Below are positions 1-6,457 of a stretch of 17,109 bases of DNA, piece by piece. Source of the stretch: CAVPEW01 sp050247895 (GTDB lineage Bacteria; Actinomycetota; Acidimicrobiia; Acidimicrobiales; VFJN01). The notes beneath the pieces are model-generated. The model was not told the origin of the DNA, ran no database searches, and was given only the letters and a program-made list of their open reading frames with translations. The position numbers and the translations under genes were made by a program. The first letter of the stretch is position 1. Each line of letters starts with the position of its first letter. Where the stretch lies: positions 1 through 17,109 of the forward strand of contig JBFWTJ010000047.1 in assembly GCA_050247895.1 (NCBI GenBank). Direction: 5' to 3'.

Positions 1-732
1 AGACCACAGGTGGACCTGCAGGTCTCGGGGGCGGTGACGGATGTGGGGGTTCGGTTGGAGGTGGTGAGGGCGGGTGGTCGTGAGGTGGTGGTTGCTGGTG
101 GGGGTTCGGGTGGGGAGGGGTGCACCTATTCGTTGGAGCGGTATGTGTACGACGGCAAGCACTCGGACCTGACGGTGTGGGCGGGGCCGAGGCCGTCGGA
201 GGGGGCCGTGGCCTATTGGGTCATGTGCGACGGGCGGCGTCGGGGCTTGCGGTGGATCGAGTCCCAGGACGTGGTCGATCTCGATGCTGCGGCGCGGGCC
301 GAGGCGGAGCGTTGGGTGCGTGACGGGTGGGCGCCGGGGGTGGGTGCGGGGGCGCCCCCGCCGGGCCGGGGGTGGGGGGGGGCCCCGTCTGGGTTCGGGG
401 GGGCGGGCTTCGCGGGGGTGGTGGCGTCGGGGCCGTTGGTGGCCTTGGGCGCGTCGATCGAGGTGCGGTTGTCGTCGGGGTCGGTGCGGTGGGACTTCGG
501 TGATGGTTCGGTGCCGGTGGTGGGGGGTCTGGGGCGGGCGTACCCGTTGGAGTCGACGGTGCGGCACGCCTACCGGTTCCACGGGTCCTATGTGGTGACC
601 GCGGAGGTCCAGGTGGCGGCGCAGTACCGCGTCGACGGGGGCCCGTGGCTCGACCTGGGTCCGCTGTCGCTGACCGCGACCGGTGCCCACGAGGTCGAGC
701 AACGCCAGGCCGTCATCACCCACATCGGCTGA
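1..732 (+). CDS. PKD-domain-containing protein, 3' part (5' end outside the window)
   Basis: The frame is open to the left edge, so the first visible GTG (position 10) need not be the start and the N-terminus is probably missing. The visible ~240 residues resemble the C-terminal part of an actinobacterial family of exported PKD proteins. There is a Tyr/Trp/Cys-rich segment (YWVMCDG near residue 70), a Gly/Pro linker (~110-135), a PKD-like core with WDFGDGS (~160-166) and HAYRFHGSYVV (~187-197), and a VEQRQAVIT end. PKD folds are usually extracellular beta-sandwich modules; substrate and role are unknown. No signal peptide or membrane segment is visible in this part. Codon use is odd: GGG, GGT, TTG and TCG are common, whereas the other genes prefer GGC and CTG. 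A run of nine G lies at 374-382. It converges with the CitE-like gene and is probably unrelated to the catabolic genes. Confidence 0.65.
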   Translation, partial: RPQVDLQVSGAVTDVGVRLEVVRAGGREVVVAGGGSGGEGCTYSLERYVYDGKHSDLTVWAGPRPSEGAVAYWVMCDGRRRGLRWIESQDVVDLDAAARAEAERWVRDGWAPGVGAGAPPPGRGWGGAPSGFGGAGFAGVVASGPLVALGASIEVRLSSGSVRWDFGDGSVPVVGGLGRAYPLESTVRHAYRFHGSYVVTAEVQVAAQYRVDGGPWLDLGPLSLTATGAHEVEQRQAVITHIG

Positions 733-777
733 GGCACCGGCCCGGCCGGATCGACATCGGTTGGGGGCTGGCCCCGT

Positions 778-840
778 GGGACCCGCATCGGTCGAGTGCC
801 GGCCCGGCGGGGCCCGCATCGGTCGAGGTGCCGGCCCGGC
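778..840. repeat. Two-copy direct repeat, period 31 bp, between convergent genes
   Basis: The 15-mer cccgcatcggtcgag occurs at 782-796 and exactly again at 813-827. Each copy is followed by tgccggcccggc (797-808 and 829-840), the second after one extra g. A degenerate relative, with ccggcccggccgg and atcgacatcggtt, lies just upstream at about 736-762. The block fills the gap between two convergent stop codons. The GC-rich arms can self-pair, so it may serve as a bidirectional transcription end, but no T-tract is present. Confidence 0.6.
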
Positions 841-865
841 CGGGGCTTCAGCTGGCGACGTGGCC

Positions 866-1753
866 TCAGCGGGTGACGGCGGCTTCGAGGGTCCGGATCG
901 CCTCGTCCTGGGCCAGGGCCCGGCGGGCCTGGTCGACGTGGAGGTTCTCCACCATCCGACCGTCCACGGTCACCACCCCGCGGCCCTCGGCCTGGGCCGC
1001 CTCGAAGGCCTCGATGATGCGCCGGGCGGAATCGAGCTCCGCCTCGGTCGGGGCGAAGACCCGGTTGCACGGTTCGAGCTGGCTCGGGTGGATCAACGTC
1101 TTGCCGTCGAAGCCCATCTCCCGGCCCTGGCGGCACTCGGCCTCGAAGCCCTCGGGGTCCTTGATGTCGTTGAAGACGCCGTCGAGGATGACCTTGCCCG
1201 CGGCCCGGGCGCCGAGCAGGGCGAGCCCCAGGCCGGCGAGCAGCGGTTGCCGGCCCGGCACGTGGGCGGCCTGGAGCTCCTTGGCCAGGTCGTTGGTGCC
1301 CATGACGAGCACCGCCAGCCGCTCCGACGCCCGGCAGATGTCGAGGGCCTGGAGCATGGCGATCGGGGTCTCCACCATGGCCCAGATCCGGGTCGAGTCC
1401 GGCGCCCCGGCGGCGACGAGCGCTGCCTCGATGCGGGCCACGTCGTCGGGCGAGCCGACCTTGGGCACCAGGATCCCGTCCGGTCCGGCGTGGGCCGCGG
1501 CCGCCACGTCGTCGTCGTACCACTCGGTGCCCAGGCCGTTGACCCGGATGACGACCTCCCGGGGCGCGTAGCGGCCCGACGCGGCCGCGGCGGCGACCCG
1601 GTCGCGGGCCTCCGCCTTGGCATCGGGGGCCACGGCGTCCTCCAGGTCGAGGATCAGCACGTCCGCGGGCAGACCGGCGGCCTTCTCCAGGGCCCGCTCG
1701 TTGGCCCCGGGCATGTAGAGGGCCGAGCGGCGGGGGCGGAGGACCTCGCCCAT
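866..1753 (-). CDS. HpcH/HpaI aldolase / CitE-like lyase (CoA-ester lyase or malyl-CoA thioesterase type)
   Basis: This 295-residue TIM-barrel protein belongs to the CitE / malyl-CoA lyase superfamily, which cleaves or hydrolyses short-chain 3-hydroxyacyl-CoA esters with Mg2+. Visible family features are RSALYMPG (9-16), LDLEDAV (35-41), VIRVNG with Arg70, MVETPIAM with Glu128, MGTNDLAKEL with Asp155, and GFDGKTLIHPSQ (214-225). Arg70, Glu128 and Asp155 are the expected CoA-ester and metal ligands. Length is normal for CitE-like proteins. The ATG at 1753 shares one base with the stop of the upstream lyase gene (TGATG), so the two are translationally coupled. Citrate lyase alpha and gamma subunits are absent, so true citrate lyase is unlikely. 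It may be a (3S)-malyl-CoA thioesterase or a lyase for a longer hydroxyacyl-CoA. Family is firm; substrate is unknown. Confidence 0.88.
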   Translation of the reverse strand: MGEVLRPRRSALYMPGANERALEKAAGLPADVLILDLEDAVAPDAKAEARDRVAAAAASGRYAPREVVIRVNGLGTEWYDDDVAAAAHAGPDGILVPKVGSPDDVARIEAALVAAGAPDSTRIWAMVETPIAMLQALDICRASERLAVLVMGTNDLAKELQAAHVPGRQPLLAGLGLALLGARAAGKVILDGVFNDIKDPEGFEAECRQGREMGFDGKTLIHPSQLEPCNRVFAPTEAELDSARRIIEAFEAAQAEGRGVVTVDGRMVENLHVDQARRALAQDEAIRTLEAAVTR

Positions 1754-2811
1754 CAGATGCCCGCCTCGGCGTACACCTTGGCCAGCTCGGGGTCCTTGGC
1801 CGCCAGGGCCTCGGCCAGCTCGACCATCACCCGGCACTGCTTGACCGAGGCGTCGTCCTCCATCTTCCCGTCGATCATCAGGGCGCCGGTGCCGTCGCCC
1901 ATGGCCTCGATGACCCGCCGGGCGTGGGCGACGTCTTCGACCGAGGGCGAGAAGACCCGCCGGGCCACGTCGATCTGGTTCGGGTGGAGGCTCCACGCCC
2001 CCACGCAGCCCAGCAGGTACGCGTTGCGGAACTGGTCCTCGCAGGCGACCAGGTCGGCGATGTCGCCGAAGGGCCCGTAGAAGGGGAGGATCCCCGCCGT
2101 GGCGCAGGCGTCGACCATCCGGGCGATCGTGTAGTGCCACAGGTCCTGCTGGAAGGTGGCCCGGGGTCCGTCGAGGTCGCCGTCCGCCGGATCCTGGCGG
2201 ACCAGGTAGCCGGGGTGGCCACCGCCGACCCGGGTGGTCTTCATGCGACGGCTGGCGGCCAGGTCGGCCGGGCCGAGGGACAGCCCCTGCATGCGGGGGC
2301 TGGCCAGGCAGATCTCCTCCACGTTGGCCACGCCCCGGGCCGTCTCGAGGATGGCGTGCAGCAGGATCGGCCGGTCGAGCCCGGCGCGGGCCTCCAGCTG
2401 GGCCACCAGCCGGTCGACGTAGTGGATGTCCTCGGGACCTTCGACCTTGGGCACCATGATCACGTCGAGGTTGTGGCCGATCTCGGTCACCGCGGCGGTG
2501 AGGTCGTCGAGGACCCAGGGCGAGTCGAGCGAGTTGACCCGGGTCCAGAGCTGGCAGTCGGTCGACGTCCAGGCCCTGCCCACGTCGACCAGGCCGGCCC
2601 GGGCCGCGTCCTTGTCCGACGCGGGGACCCCGTCCTCCAGGTTGGCCAGCAGGACGTCGACCTTGCCCGCCAGGTCGGGGGCCTTGGCCACCATCTTGGG
2701 GTTCGAGGCCGGGAAGAAGTGGATCATCCGGGACGGTGGGAAGGGGATCTCCCGCAGGGGTTCGGGCGCGCCCACCGCCAGTGGCCGGAAGAAGTCCTTG
2801 GGGGATCGCAT
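1753..2811 (-). CDS. Malyl-CoA/beta-methylmalyl-CoA lyase-like protein (HpcH/HpaI family)
   Basis: This 352-residue protein is a second, more divergent member of the CitE / malyl-CoA lyase superfamily and the first gene of a two-gene unit. Motifs are IHFFPASNPKMV (30-41), ANLEDGVP (56-63), WTRVNS with Arg91, VPKVEGPEDI (120-129), ILETARGV with Glu156 and LGPADLAASR with Asp183. The C-terminal GAWSLHPNQID (271-281) is typical of malyl-CoA lyases. Glu156 and Asp183 are the predicted Mg2+ ligands. Known relatives reversibly cleave malyl-CoA or beta-methylmalyl-CoA to glyoxylate plus acetyl- or propionyl-CoA. An insert around 190-250 separates it from the short CitE type. ATG 2811 has no Shine-Dalgarno sequence, but TAGTCT sits 6 nt upstream, suggesting leaderless expression. 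In this context it may cleave a hydroxyacyl-CoA made by the neighbouring oxygenases; the true substrate is not readable. Confidence 0.87.
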   Translation of the reverse strand: MRSPKDFFRPLAVGAPEPLREIPFPPSRMIHFFPASNPKMVAKAPDLAGKVDVLLANLEDGVPASDKDAARAGLVDVGRAWTSTDCQLWTRVNSLDSPWVLDDLTAAVTEIGHNLDVIMVPKVEGPEDIHYVDRLVAQLEARAGLDRPILLHAILETARGVANVEEICLASPRMQGLSLGPADLAASRRMKTTRVGGGHPGYLVRQDPADGDLDGPRATFQQDLWHYTIARMVDACATAGILPFYGPFGDIADLVACEDQFRNAYLLGCVGAWSLHPNQIDVARRVFSPSVEDVAHARRVIEAMGDGTGALMIDGKMEDDASVKQCRVMVELAEALAAKDPELAKVYAEAGI

Positions 2812-2817
2812 GGCCGC

Positions 2818-2823
2818 AGACTA
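2818..2823 (-). promoter_or_regulatory. Candidate -10 element of a leaderless promoter for the lyase pair
   Basis: Read on the minus strand this is TAGTCT, matching the actinobacterial TANNNT -10 pattern. It lies 6 nt before ATG 2811, so transcription would begin at or one base before the A of the start codon. No -35 hexamer or Shine-Dalgarno sequence is visible, as is common for leaderless actinobacterial genes. Prediction only. Confidence 0.4.
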
Positions 2824-2833
2824 GGGACGACCC

Positions 2834-2862
2834 GCGGGCCGGCCCCAACGCGGCCGGCCCGC
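2834..2862. terminator. Perfect 11-bp GC-rich stem-loop, possible terminator after the amidohydrolase gene
   Basis: The arm gcgggccggcc (2834-2844) is the exact reverse complement of 2852-2862, with a 7-nt loop (ccaacgc). It lies about 110 bp past the amidohydrolase stop codon and just upstream of the lyase gene, both on the minus strand. It may end the PhyH/amidohydrolase transcript. No U-tract follows, which is usual for GC-rich actinobacterial hairpins. It could also act as an operator. Confidence 0.5.
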
Positions 2863-2971
2863 TCTCTGACGCTCGACGGTTGACGGCAGATCCAGGTCGT
2901 GCCGACCGGTGCCCTGTGCCCGGTGCCCGGTGTGGTGGCTCCCGGGCGGTGGGGTGTCGCGGCAGCGCGGC

Positions 2972-3826
2972 CTACGCCCGCTCCGCCGCGGCACCCCAGA
3001 GGTGCTCGGCGGTGCCGCCCAGGACCGTGGCCTGGTCGGCGGGCGACAGCGCGGCGACCGAGGCCCGACCCTGGGCCACGAGCTCGTCGTAGGGCGGGTC
3101 GGCGGTGGCCGGGTGGTTCGAGCCCCAGGCCAACCGGTCGGCGCCGAAGGTCTCGACGACCGCGGCCACGAGCCTGGGGGCGGCCTCGACGCCGCCGTCG
3201 AGCGTGGCCAGGTTCATGTTCGAGTACTTGAGGACGACCTGGTCGAGCCCGGCGACCGGGGCCAGCAGGTCCAGGACCTCGGGGGCCCGCAGTCCGGTGC
3301 GGCCGGGCATGCCCAGGTGCTCCAGCGCGACGGCGACCTCGGGCCGGGCCCGGCTCGCCGCGACCAGCCAGTCCAGCTCGGGGTGCAGGACGGTGACGGT
3401 GAGCGAGGCGCCGTGGTCGGCGCACGCCTGCCACACCCGGGCCACGCCGGGGTCGCCGGGAGTGGGCGCACCGTCCAGGTAGTAGAGGCGGAAGGCGGCC
3501 AGGCCGTCGGCGACGCCTGCGGCCACCTGGTCCTCGACGTCGGCGGCACCGGGGTCGACGGCGCCGACGCCGACGAAGCGGTCGGGGAACCGGGCCACCG
3601 ACTCGGCGACGTAGCGGTTGTCGGTGCCGTAGAGGCTCACGACCTGGACCAGCGCGGCCCGGGCCACGCCGGCGGCGTCCATCCGGGCCACCAGGTCCTC
3701 GGTGGCCAGGCCGGGCGCCTCGTACCACTGGGCGGCCACCGAGTGGTGGTCGACGGCCAGGGGCCGGCGGGGGTACGCCTCGGCGTCGCCGTGCACCACG
3801 TGCACGTGCGAGTCGAACAGGTGCAC
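2972..3826 (-). CDS. Amidohydrolase-family (amidohydrolase_2, TIM-barrel) hydrolase
   Basis: This 284-residue protein is an amidohydrolase_2 TIM barrel, the group holding 2-pyrone-4,6-dicarboxylate lactonase and related lactonases and decarboxylases. The N-terminus has DSHVHV with His7 and His9 in the HxH metal position. Further candidate active-site residues are His148 (TVLHPE) and His170 (ALEHLGMP). WGSNHP at 234-239 aligns with the WGSDxP motif that ends strand 8. The usual Asp is Asn237 here, so either the general base is altered or the enzyme belongs to a metal-independent or divergent subgroup. The GTG start puts the HxH at the expected distance from the N-terminus; the Shine-Dalgarno is weak. 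It lies 32 bp after the PhyH gene and is probably cotranscribed with it. In the cluster it could open a lactone or hydrolyse a ring-cleavage product (inference). Confidence 0.85.
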   Translation of the reverse strand: MHLFDSHVHVVHGDAEAYPRRPLAVDHHSVAAQWYEAPGLATEDLVARMDAAGVARAALVQVVSLYGTDNRYVAESVARFPDRFVGVGAVDPGAADVEDQVAAGVADGLAAFRLYYLDGAPTPGDPGVARVWQACADHGASLTVTVLHPELDWLVAASRARPEVAVALEHLGMPGRTGLRAPEVLDLLAPVAGLDQVVLKYSNMNLATLDGGVEAAPRLVAAVVETFGADRLAWGSNHPATADPPYDELVAQGRASVAALSPADQATVLGGTAEHLWGAAAERA

Positions 3827-3858
3827 GGGTCGGCGAGCTGCTCGGTGCGTGCGGTGGG

Positions 3859-4713
3859 TCAGGCCGGGGTCGGCTCGGGCTTGCGGGACCAGCGGCCTTC
3901 CTCGTCCATGACCAGGTACCGGGTGAACTCGGGCACCGTGTAGAGCGCGGTCAGGCAGCGGGCCGTCTCGACGGGCTGGACCCGCCAGTCCATGGAGATG
4001 CGGACCAGGTTCTCGTCCGAGACGTTCGGGGTCCCCTGGTGGATCGTGTAGGGGTGGGTGACGATCACGTCGCCCGGCTCCATCGAGACCGCGGTGGTCC
4101 AGCGGCCCTCGATCTGGTCGTCGGGGATCATGCGGAACTTGGCCCCGCCGCCGTTGGCCATGCGGGCGTCGGCCTCGACCACGTCACGCAGGCCGCCCAG
4201 GTGCGACCGCGGCACCACGGCCAGCCCGCCGGTGGTGCGGTCGACGGGGGTCAGCGGCGTCCAGAAGGTGCGCATGACGGTGTTGGGCTCGGCGCCGGTG
4301 TCGGCCGAGAAGTAGCCGTCCTGGTGGGGGACGGCCCGGAACTTCTCCCGCCCGGGGCCCATGGCCCGCAGGATCACCGAGCGCCAGGTGTAGGTCGGTC
4401 CGCCCAGGACCTTGCGCTGGAGCTCGAGGAGGTCGGGGTGGTCGTAGACGCCGGAGTAGTCGACGTAGGGGTGGAGGGCGTCGATGTCGATGTCGGACTC
4501 GGCCAGGTCGACCCGGTGGGGCTCGGGCCCGACCCGGCGCGCGCCCTGCGCCTCGAGTCCCTGGAGCAGGCCCTCGCGCAGCTGGGCGACCAGGTCGAGC
4601 GGGAACACCCCGCGCAGCAGCAGGTAGCCCTCGCGTGCGAGGAAGCCGCGCAGCGCCTCCTCGTCGTCGAGGAGCTCGGTCCCGTCGACCATCTCATCCA
4701 CGTCGTTGGACAC
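3859..4713 (-). CDS. Phytanoyl-CoA dioxygenase (PhyH)-like Fe(II)/2-oxoglutarate oxygenase
   Basis: This 284-residue protein is a PhyH-family cupin oxygenase that probably hydroxylates an unactivated carbon using Fe(II), O2 and 2-oxoglutarate. The double-stranded beta-helix carries the facial triad: VPHQDGYF with His130 and Asp132, and YTIHQGTPN with His225. Arg238 (LVRISMDWR) fits the 2-oxoglutarate carboxylate anchor. GGLAVVPRSHLGG (162-174) is a typical family segment. The GTG at 4713 is supported by a strong GAGGGAGGG just upstream (4717-4725, minus strand). It is the first gene of a minus-strand pair with the amidohydrolase and diverges from the thiolase gene, sharing a 113-bp control region. 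Bacterial relatives act on many small molecules as well as acyl-CoAs; the substrate here is unknown. No key residue is missing. Confidence 0.88.
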   Translation of the reverse strand: MSNDVDEMVDGTELLDDEEALRGFLAREGYLLLRGVFPLDLVAQLREGLLQGLEAQGARRVGPEPHRVDLAESDIDIDALHPYVDYSGVYDHPDLLELQRKVLGGPTYTWRSVILRAMGPGREKFRAVPHQDGYFSADTGAEPNTVMRTFWTPLTPVDRTTGGLAVVPRSHLGGLRDVVEADARMANGGGAKFRMIPDDQIEGRWTTAVSMEPGDVIVTHPYTIHQGTPNVSDENLVRISMDWRVQPVETARCLTALYTVPEFTRYLVMDEEGRWSRKPEPTPA

Positions 4714-4746
4714 GTTCCCTCCCTCAGCCCCGTGCCTGTGCCCCCG

Positions 4747-4752
4747 AGAGTA
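4747..4752 (-). promoter_or_regulatory. Candidate -10 element for the PhyH/amidohydrolase pair
   Basis: On the minus strand this reads TACTCT (TANNNT). It would start transcription near 4740, giving a leader of about 27 nt that contains the strong Shine-Dalgarno. No convincing -35 hexamer is visible. Confidence 0.3.
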
Positions 4753-4782
4753 GGCGCGCCGAGCCCACCGCGGCCATAATCA

Positions 4783-4790
4783 ATGATCAG
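4783..4790. promoter_or_regulatory. ATGATCAG motif, copy 1 (candidate shared operator or -10 region)
   Basis: The octamer atgatcag contains the palindrome TGATCA and lies in the 113-bp region between the divergent PhyH and thiolase genes, 36 bp before GTG 4827. The same octamer occurs between the divergent GntR and SDR genes. It sits in an AT-rich patch (ataatcaatgatcag) that is unusual for this DNA and could also include a -10 element (CATAAT, 4775-4780). Confidence 0.4.
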
Positions 4791-4812
4791 AGTTGGCCTG
4801 CGGGTGCGGGCC

Positions 4813-4819
4813 GGAGGGG
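4813..4819 (+). promoter_or_regulatory. Shine-Dalgarno deciding the thiolase start
   Basis: GGAGGGG lies 7 nt before GTG 4827. The frame is open further upstream, but the preceding residues are Arg/Pro-rich and would overlap the divergent PhyH gene, so GTG 4827 is preferred. Confidence 0.7.
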
Positions 4820-4826
4820 AGCTGTC

Positions 4827-6020
4827 GTGACCGACCCAGAGCTCACGCACCGCGATCGCTGCGCGATCGCCGGGATCGGCGTCACCGACTACTCCAAGGA
4901 CTCGGGCCGCTCGGAGCTGACCCTGGCCACCCAGGCGACGTTGGCCGCCCTGGAGGACGCCGGCCTGACCCCGGCCGACGTCGACGGCGTGGTCCACTGC
5001 GACTACGACCTGGTCCTGCCCTTCGACCTCTCCGAGGCCCTCGGTCTGGAGCTGACCTACTGGTCGTCGGTGGCGGTGGGCGGCGTGAGCCCGGCGGGCA
5101 TGGTCGGCCAGGCGGTGGCGGCGATCCTCAGCGGCCAGGCCACCACCGTGGTGGTCTACCGGTCCATCAACGGCCGCTCGGGCCGCCGGATGGGCGCCGG
5201 CTGGGGGACCATGAACAACCCCCGGGTCGGCGGCAAGCAGACCTGGGACGAGTTCTACCTGCCCTACGGGATCCTCAGCCCGGGCCAGTTCTTCGGCCTG
5301 GTCGCCCAGCGCCACATGACCCGCTACGGGACGACCCGCGAGCAGCTCGGCCACATCGCGCTGGTCAGCCGGGAGCGGGCCAACGCCAACCCGCAGGCCC
5401 AGATGTACGAGCGCAAGCTCACCATGGAGGACTACCTGGCCGCACCGGCGCTGTCCGAGCCGCTGCACCTGTTCGACTTCTGCCTGGAGACCGACGGGGC
5501 CAACGCGGTCGTCGTGACCACCGCCGAGCGGGCCCGCGACCTGCGCCGGCCCCCGGCGCTCATCCGGGCCGTGGCCCAGGCCACGGTGCGCGGCGGCCAG
5601 GGCGGGAAGATGTGGCCGGTCCTGACCCGGGACGACATCACGATGATGTCCTCGCGGCGCCTGGCCCCGATCCTCTACGGCCGGGCCGGCCTGGGCCCGT
5701 CGGACATCGACGTGGCCCAGATCTACGACTGCTTCACCATCACCGCCCTGCTCCAGCTCGAGGACTACGGCTTCTGCGAGGTGGGCGAGGGTGGGCCCTT
5801 CGCGGCCAGCGGTGCGCTGGACCTGCACGGGTCCATCCCGATGAACACATCCGGCGGGCACCTCTCCGAGGCGTACATCCACGGGATGAACCACGTCGTG
5901 GAGGGCGTGCGCCAGGTCCGCGGCGAGTCGACCTCCCAGGTGCCCGGGGCCGAGACCGTGCTGGTCACCTCGGGGCCGCCCATCGCCACCACCGGCCTCA
6001 TCCTGCGGAAGGACGCCTGA
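4827..6020 (+). CDS. SCP2/Ltp2-type thiolase-fold protein (probable retro-aldolase or lipid-transfer protein)
   Basis: This 397-residue thiolase-fold protein is of the sterol-carrier/lipid-transfer (Ltp2-like) type. The nucleophilic cysteine of true thiolases is absent: the aligned segment reads VAVGGVSPAG (82-91). The C-terminal thiolase Cys is missing too, and the region is NTSGGHLSEAYIHGMNH (340-356). IYDCFT (299-304) and SEAYIHG (347-353) resemble Ltp2-type aldolases that pair with a DUF35 protein to cleave steroid side-chain beta-hydroxyacyl-CoAs; Tyr350 is a candidate catalytic residue by analogy. The DUF35 gene starts 1 bp after the stop, so a complex is very likely. Predicted reaction: retro-aldol release of a short acyl-CoA and a ketone or aldehyde. 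The start is fixed by GGAGGGG at 4813. A condensing thiolase is less likely without the cysteine. The substrate is unknown. Confidence 0.87.
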   Translation: MTDPELTHRDRCAIAGIGVTDYSKDSGRSELTLATQATLAALEDAGLTPADVDGVVHCDYDLVLPFDLSEALGLELTYWSSVAVGGVSPAGMVGQAVAAILSGQATTVVVYRSINGRSGRRMGAGWGTMNNPRVGGKQTWDEFYLPYGILSPGQFFGLVAQRHMTRYGTTREQLGHIALVSRERANANPQAQMYERKLTMEDYLAAPALSEPLHLFDFCLETDGANAVVVTTAERARDLRRPPALIRAVAQATVRGGQGGKMWPVLTRDDITMMSSRRLAPILYGRAGLGPSDIDVAQIYDCFTITALLQLEDYGFCEVGEGGPFAASGALDLHGSIPMNTSGGHLSEAYIHGMNHVVEGVRQVRGESTSQVPGAETVLVTSGPPIATTGLILRKDA

Positions 6021-6021
6021 C

Positions 6022-6453
6022 GTGACCGCCACCAACGCCGCCCCGGCGCCGATCCTGCCCGTCGTCGACGACCACGACACCGGCGGCTTCTTCGCCGCGG
6101 CCCGTGACGGGCGCCTGGCGCTGATGGCCTGCAACGGGTGCGGGGCGTTCCTTCACGTGCCCCGCAAGTACTGCTACCACTGCGGGAGCTGGGACACCGG
6201 CTGGCGGGACGTCGAGGGCAGGGGGACGCTCTACGCCTGGACGGTGATCGTCCGCCAGCTCCACCCGGCCTACGAGGCGCCGTACACGGTGGCGCTGGTC
6301 GACGTGGACGAGGCGCCCGGCGTGCGGCTGTGCGCCTACCTGCCCGGGCGGCCGGAGCTGGAGGTGGGCCAGGCCATGCAGGTCCGCTTCGACGACATCG
6401 GCCAGGACGTCGTCCTGCCCAACTGGGAGCCGGTCCCGGCCGGGCCGGCCTGA
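6022..6453 (+). CDS. DUF35 OB-fold protein with zinc ribbon, thiolase/aldolase partner
   Basis: This 143-residue protein has the standard DUF35 architecture. A short N-terminal helix region (GGFFAAARDGRL, 21-32) is followed by a rubredoxin-like zinc ribbon with Cys37, Cys40, Cys51 and Cys54. An OB-fold follows, starting at GTLYAWTVI (68-76) and running through YTVALVDVDE to the C-terminal strand near VVLPNWEPV. All four zinc ligands are present. Such proteins bind SCP2-type thiolases and help bind acyl-CoA or form the active site; in Ltp2/ChsH2-type systems the pair is an aldolase. GTG 6022 begins 1 bp after the thiolase TGA, indicating coupled translation and a stoichiometric complex. The stop is only 4 bp from that of the convergent GntR gene. 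Function is inferred from family and position. Confidence 0.9.
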   Translation: MTATNAAPAPILPVVDDHDTGGFFAAARDGRLALMACNGCGAFLHVPRKYCYHCGSWDTGWRDVEGRGTLYAWTVIVRQLHPAYEAPYTVALVDVDEAPGVRLCAYLPGRPELEVGQAMQVRFDDIGQDVVLPNWEPVPAGPA

Positions 6454-6457
6454 GGGC

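Noticed and set aside
778..840. Possible CRISPR array
   Set aside because: Only two near-contiguous copies, no spacers of regular length, no cas genes nearby.
683..2080. Long plus-strand frame opposite the two lyase genes
   Set aside because: It is an antisense shadow produced by high GC; its composition is low-complexity and shows no domain motif.
866..2848. A 660-residue minus-strand frame that looks like a fusion ending in the CitE-like protein
   Set aside because: Its N-terminal half is Arg/Pro/Gly-rich out-of-frame reading of the lyase gene at 1753-2811, whose own frame has clear family motifs. The real CitE-like start is ATG 1753.
2834..2862. Possible attachment site or mobile-element end
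   Set aside because: The palindrome has no partner elsewhere in the window and no integrase or transposase is present.
4374..6134. 586-residue minus-strand frame across the thiolase and PhyH genes
   Set aside because: It is antisense to the thiolase, which has strong motifs and a Shine-Dalgarno; the antisense product is His/Gly/Val-rich without family features.
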